From contig JAWOGN010000150.1 in assembly GCA_046496815.1 (NCBI GenBank), positions 1 through 9,967 on the forward strand: DNA of 9,967 nucleotides, written 5' to 3'. Source of the DNA: JAWOGN01 sp046496815 (GTDB lineage: Bacteria > Desulfobacterota > DSM-4660 > Desulfatiglandales > Desulfatiglandaceae). The notes under the pieces are model-generated. The model searched no databases. It saw only the letters and a program-made list of their open reading frames with translations, and was not told the DNA's origin. This document shows positions 7,204 to 9,967 of the stretch, in pieces. How positions within the stretch are numbered: position 1 is the stretch's first letter; the number at the start of each line of letters is the position of its first letter. The position numbers and the translations under genes were made by a program.

Positions 7204-7659
7204 TGGCCGAAGCTACAGCAAACGGATGCAGATCACAAGGGAGAATCTCCATTCAAAAGTCGGCATGGTCACAAAAGAAGAGCCCTCCCACCGTGAATGT
7301 GGCCAATGACGCATTCTCGAAAGCGGGAATTGGCGACCTCGCATGCACCCTCCATCCGGCGTGCTTCATCCGGTTTACGAGCGACCATCCCGATCGCTCA
7401 GCCGCTTCCATACATTTTCTGTTTCCGTTGATCACCCCAAATGAACCATGACAGATTCTCAATCTGACAGAAAACGGCACAGGGTGCTTTTGGAAATCAA
7501 GCGCTTTTTTGATTTATTCGGCCGATGCAGCGGTCAAAACGGACCGGATACGAAGGGACGGATGGGATCGTTTGCCTTCATCGCCGTAAAGGTGTAAGAG
7601 ATACGCCATGCGTTTTTTTGAATCTTCGCATTGAAACATGCAGTGAAAGGAAAATCAGC
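7204..7659. promoter_or_regulatory. Divergent intergenic region (MFS / DUF2889)
   Basis: This 456-bp gap between divergent genes should hold both promoters, but I cannot assign convincing -35/-10 boxes. The clearest local symmetry is CAGATT-CTC-AATCTG (7452-7466), inside a TGACAGA direct repeat (7449-7455, 7465-7467 onward only in part), a possible but unproven operator. A looser repeat is GAGCGA (7379-7384) with TCGCTC (7394-7399). Open frames of ~75-80 codons on both strands here have no recognisable domains or ribosome binding sites. Nothing else is evident. Confidence 0.3.
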
Positions 7660-8238
7660 ATGGGCAAACTCAAAGATCTCATCCGGGACGCCCCGGTCCA
7701 TGAACGGCGTCTTGAATTTCGGACGTATCCGCTGGAGGACGAACACCTGATCGTGGAAGGGTGGCTGAAAGACGAGCGACTGGTTCCGGGGTACCATTGG
7801 GACGGCGGCGCTCGCCCCACCGGGACTGTGCACTGGATGTGCGTGCGCTTGCTCCTGGGGGGCCGGCCCCTTTCCATCCTGGACGCTGAGGCGGAAATGC
7901 CCGGAGTTCCCCATCCTTTGTGTCCAACCACCCTGGATTCGGTGAAAAAAATTATCGGTTTGCCCATCGTTTCAGGCTACGGCGAAGCGGTGCACAAGCG
8001 ATTGGGCGGGGTCCAGGGGTGCAATCATCTGACGCATCTCATCGCAACCATGGGCACGGCGGCCCTGCATGGATATTGGACCCAGCGGTCCAGGGAGCCT
8101 CTTCCGATGCCAAAGTCTCTGGATGAGTTTCCAGACCTCGGCAACGTGATTAACAGCTGCCGACTCTGGAGAGAAGATGGGCCGCTGATGGAGCAGATTC
8201 GGACCACCATAGAAAAACAGCGTGACACCGCTCGATAA
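7660..8238 (+). CDS. DUF2889 domain protein
   Basis: With the ATG at 7660 this is a 192-residue soluble protein of the uncharacterised DUF2889 family. Visible family features are an N-terminal RRLEFRTYPLEDEHLIVEGWLKD (residues ~16-38) and a central TVHWMCVRLLL segment. A PHPLCPTTLD segment with Cys88 follows, then the most conserved block, GGVQGCNHLTHL (residues 116-127, with Cys121 and two histidines). The conserved Cys/His set could bind a metal or form an active site, but no function is established. The start at 7660 is preferred because GAAAGGA sits at 7645-7651; an upstream in-frame ATG at 7525 would add 45 residues unlike the family. It has no signal peptide. It is followed by an intrinsic terminator, so it is probably monocistronic. 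Confidence 0.8.
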   Translation: MGKLKDLIRDAPVHERRLEFRTYPLEDEHLIVEGWLKDERLVPGYHWDGGARPTGTVHWMCVRLLLGGRPLSILDAEAEMPGVPHPLCPTTLDSVKKIIGLPIVSGYGEAVHKRLGGVQGCNHLTHLIATMGTAALHGYWTQRSREPLPMPKSLDEFPDLGNVINSCRLWREDGPLMEQIRTTIEKQRDTAR

Positions 8239-8244
8239 CTGAAG

Positions 8245-8267
8245 CATCGCATGGCGATGAGTTTTTT
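8245..8267 (+). terminator. Rho-independent terminator after the DUF2889 gene
   Basis: CATCGC (8245-8250) pairs with GCGATG (8254-8259) across a 3-nt loop, followed by AG and six Ts (8262-8267), 7 nt after the stop codon. An overlapping alternative hairpin, GAGTTTTT (8259-8266) with AAAAACTC (8270-8277), may add to it. Confidence 0.75.
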
Positions 8268-8322
8268 CCAAAAACTCCCGACGGAGAGATCCCTGAAAAA
8301 AAAGGGGTGAACGTCTCGGTTG

Positions 8323-8399
8323 AATCGTGCTGAGGGATCTCATATCAACCCATTTCATCGGGTATCAATGCACGATTTCTAAGCGCTAACTTGATACCC
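8323..8399 (+). promoter_or_regulatory. Leader with two interleaved inverted repeats before the TrmO-like gene
   Basis: Two perfect inverted repeats alternate: AATCGTGC (8323-8330) with GCACGATT (8370-8377), and GGGTATCAA (8360-8368) with TTGATACCC (8391-8399). The order A-B-A'-B' is that of an H-type RNA pseudoknot, ending 16 nt before the ATG at 8416, which has no clear Shine-Dalgarno. Alternatively the 9-bp GGGTATCAA pair, spaced 31 bp centre to centre (about three helical turns), could be a DNA operator. I do not recognise a known riboswitch class. Confidence 0.4.
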
Positions 8400-8415
8400 C
8401 ACCGGTAATTTCAGC

Positions 8416-8817
8416 ATGACGGAATGTTTCAAGGTTTTTCCCATCGGCACCATCAAGAAGCATGGTGACCAAGTCACGATTGAGATCCTGAACGCGTATG
8501 AAGATGCCCTCCTGGGGTTGGATCAGTTTTCTCACATCATCGTGTTTTCGTGGTTTCACAAAAACGACACGCCGGAAAAACGGACCATTCTCAGGGTGCA
8601 CCCCCGAGGCGACAGGGCCAACCCCCTGAGGGGCGTGTTCGCCACCCGCTCCCCGGTAAGACCCAACCTCATTGCCATATCCATCTGCACGCTGTTATCG
8701 GTTGACCGGAATATCATTCATATCGACGAAATTGATTGTTTCAATGGGACCCCGGTCATTGACATAAAGCCCTGCGTATCGAGAGATGATTTCGACTCAG
8801 ACATAGCGGTGGTGTGA
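8416..8817 (+). CDS. TrmO/TsaA-like SAM-dependent tRNA methyltransferase family protein (short form)
   Basis: 133 residues of the TsaA/TrmO beta-barrel family. The studied E. coli member, TrmO, uses SAM to N6-methylate t6A37 in some tRNAs. Visible motifs are GVFATRSPVRPN (residues 73-84) and IDCFNGTPVIDIKPC (106-120), matching the family's 'GvFatRsp.RPN' and 'd.iDGTPvlDiKPY'. E. coli TrmO has ~235 residues; this lacks the C-terminal domain, as do short archaeal and bacterial TsaA-like proteins of ~130 residues. Unusual changes are RPNLIAIS for the normal RPNPIGxS and KPC for KPY, near the cofactor site, so activity may be altered. The ATG at 8416 is the only start before an in-frame TGA at 8392-8394, yet it has no good ribosome binding site. 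The next ORF starts 19 nt downstream, so they may share a transcript. Confidence 0.82.
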   Translation: MTECFKVFPIGTIKKHGDQVTIEILNAYEDALLGLDQFSHIIVFSWFHKNDTPEKRTILRVHPRGDRANPLRGVFATRSPVRPNLIAISICTLLSVDRNIIHIDEIDCFNGTPVIDIKPCVSRDDFDSDIAVV

Positions 8818-8836
8818 TCCATCGACGTGGGGTGAA

Positions 8837-9937
8837 ATGGTAAAGAGGAAAAATAAAAACATCAGACTCAGTTCAAAAAACCGTGTAGTGGTTGCCGTGC
8901 GGGACCTTCAGCCGGGCCGTGAAATCGAAAATGAAGGCCTGGACGTCCAAAACCGAATGTTACAGGCAATGATACCAAACATCGGAGTGCTTTGGGCGCA
9001 TACAACTTCAGGAATAGGTGATGCCCGGGGAACCTTTATCAACCGGAACCATTTTGCAGGCTTCATTGAAATGGTATGGCCTTTAGGGCTGGGCCTGATT
9101 CTGGCAAAAGCACTAATGTTGAACAAAGACAAGAGATACAGCAGGTCGTTATCTAAAATAAAACGGCTGAAAATTTATCTATCTTCCGACCAGATTGGAT
9201 TTCAGCTGTTTATAATTTCCGCATTGCTGTTTATTTTTCTAGCCCTGCTGTTTTCTAAATCAAGAGCCGGAATTATCGGCGCTTTTATCGGATTTATAGC
9301 CTTTGTACTTTTATGCCACCTGGGGGGCAAAAAATTATCCAGGCCTGTCTGGATAACCATGGGCATGGGTGTTCTGTTTTTATTGTTTTATGGAAGCGCC
9401 ATAGGCTTTGAGCAGCTTATCGGACGTTTTCTGGCCATTGAAGGACATGCGGGGTCAAGAATGAACATCTGGAAAGACACCATTGCAATGATCAAAGGCC
9501 ATCCTTTTGGAATCGGGCTTGGCAATTATGAATATGTCATGCCGGTTTTCAATGCACATGGACCCTATGGCACCAGTTATGCCCATGCCCACAACGACTA
9601 TCTTCAGGTGCTTGCCGAAACCGGATGGCCCGGATTTATTGCTCTGGTGGGCGGATTTTATCTGTTTTTGGGAAAATCTATCCTGATGATTCGCAGATTT
9701 GGTTCAAAAATGAACCCGGAGAGATTCTATATCACGGTGGGAGCAGTCAGCGGATTGATATCCATGGCGTTTCACAGCTTTTTTGATTTCAACCTTCAGA
9801 TTCCGGCCAATATGCTTTATTTTGTGGTGTTGATGGCGATAGTGATCAGCAATGAGCAACGAGCAACGAGCAACGAGCAAGGGCAGAGGACCAAGGTTAA
9901 AAGGATAAAGGTGAAGAGAAGAGTTGAGAAGGACTGA
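8837..9937 (+). CDS. Chimeric ORF: SAF-like N-terminus joined to O-antigen ligase (Wzy_C) C-terminus
   Basis: 366 residues. Residues 1-42 (NIRLSSKNRVVVAVRDLQPG from residue 8) resemble the start of a UxaA-type SAF domain ('i.l...DNVavAl.DL..G.ev'), but stop before that domain's GHK motif. From about residue 45 it is the C-terminal part of an O-antigen ligase/polymerase membrane protein: GTFINRNHFAGF (65-76), SKSRAG (140-145), SRMNIWKDT (207-215), YAHAHNDYLQVLAETGWPGF (248-267, including the family's functional His) and FHSFFDFNLQIPAN (312-325), with about 5-6 helices. Full-length family members usually have ~10-12 helices, so several N-terminal ones are missing. The ATG at 8837 follows GGGG (8829-8832). 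The last ~27 residues (SNEQRATSNEQ..KVKRIKVKRR) are translated repeat DNA. The ORF is probably a fusion or degenerate gene; a joined metagenomic assembly is also possible. Confidence 0.7.
   Translation: MVKRKNKNIRLSSKNRVVVAVRDLQPGREIENEGLDVQNRMLQAMIPNIGVLWAHTTSGIGDARGTFINRNHFAGFIEMVWPLGLGLILAKALMLNKDKRYSRSLSKIKRLKIYLSSDQIGFQLFIISALLFIFLALLFSKSRAGIIGAFIGFIAFVLLCHLGGKKLSRPVWITMGMGVLFLLFYGSAIGFEQLIGRFLAIEGHAGSRMNIWKDTIAMIKGHPFGIGLGNYEYVMPVFNAHGPYGTSYAHAHNDYLQVLAETGWPGFIALVGGFYLFLGKSILMIRRFGSKMNPERFYITVGAVSGLISMAFHSFFDFNLQIPANMLYFVVLMAIVISNEQRATSNEQGQRTKVKRIKVKRRVEKD
9854..9880 (+). repeat. GAGCAAC 7-bp tandem repeat
   Basis: GAGCAAC is repeated three times plus a six-base partial copy (9854-9880), preceded by a degenerate copy. 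It encodes NEQRATSNEQ in the ligase tail. The following ~85 bases to the window end are almost only A, G and T (AAGGATAAAGGTGAAGAG style), typical of low-complexity intergenic repeat tails. Nothing recognisable is coded after 9937. Confidence 0.85.
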
Positions 9938-9967
9938 AGGGTTGAGGGCCGAGGGAGAAGGTGAGAA

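Noticed and set aside
7253..7480. 75-codon minus-strand ORF in the MFS/DUF2889 gap
   Set aside because: No domain, no clear ribosome binding site, and a competing ORF of similar length on the other strand; treated as chance.
7475..7488. Possible sigma-54 promoter (GGCACAGGGTGC)
   Set aside because: GG and GC are separated by 8 bases rather than the required 10.
7525..7659. Upstream ATG start of the DUF2889 protein
   Set aside because: The extra 45 residues do not look like the family, and the ATG at 7660 has its own GAAAGGA site.
8323..8399. SAM-II riboswitch
   Set aside because: The pseudoknot topology is suggestive, but I could not match the conserved SAM-II core bases.

Overview
The window reads as bacterial accessory or catabolic DNA. 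Family content, such as a tripartite TRAP transporter, a DUF2889 protein, a short TsaA/TrmO-type protein and many short GGTTCA-type intergenic repeats, would fit a Desulfobacterota-like (former Deltaproteobacteria) genome. That is an impression from gene content, not a phylogenetic test. No rRNA, tRNA, CRISPR array or transposase gene was found.

Region 1 (1-5448, + strand) looks like an uptake-and-catabolism module. A TRAP transporter is encoded by dctP (5' end cut by the window), dctQ and dctM. The dctP-dctQ gap holds a perfect 13-bp hairpin, while dctQ and dctM overlap by 4 bp. A proline racemase / hydroxyproline epimerase family enzyme with both catalytic cysteines follows. Next is a FAD-dependent DAO-family oxidoreductase that resembles FOXRED1. 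The simplest model is that TRAP imports an imino acid or related carboxylate, the racemase inverts its alpha carbon, and the flavoenzyme oxidises the D-form. The substrate is not determined by the sequence. Between dctM and the racemase lies a 249-bp MITE-like element with 20-bp imperfect terminal inverted repeats, flanked by TTCTTT direct repeats.

Region 2 (5449-8238) starts with a gene-poor stretch holding only a possible 48-codon minus-strand ORF. An MFS permease on the minus strand and a DUF2889 protein on the + strand follow, divergently arranged around a 456-bp gap. DUF2889 ends at a good intrinsic terminator.

Region 3 (8239-9967, + strand) has a leader with two interleaved perfect inverted repeats (a pseudoknot-like order). 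A short TrmO/TsaA-like gene and, 19 nt later, an unusual chimeric ORF follow. The chimera's first ~42 residues look like the start of a UxaA-type SAF domain. The rest is the C-terminal part of an O-antigen ligase/polymerase (Wzy_C) membrane protein without its usual N-terminal helices. The ORF ends in a 7-bp tandem repeat and a purine-rich tail that look like intergenic repeat DNA read as protein. This junction and the FOXRED1-like/racemase/TRAP association are the most interesting items. A convincing new defence or mobile system was not found.
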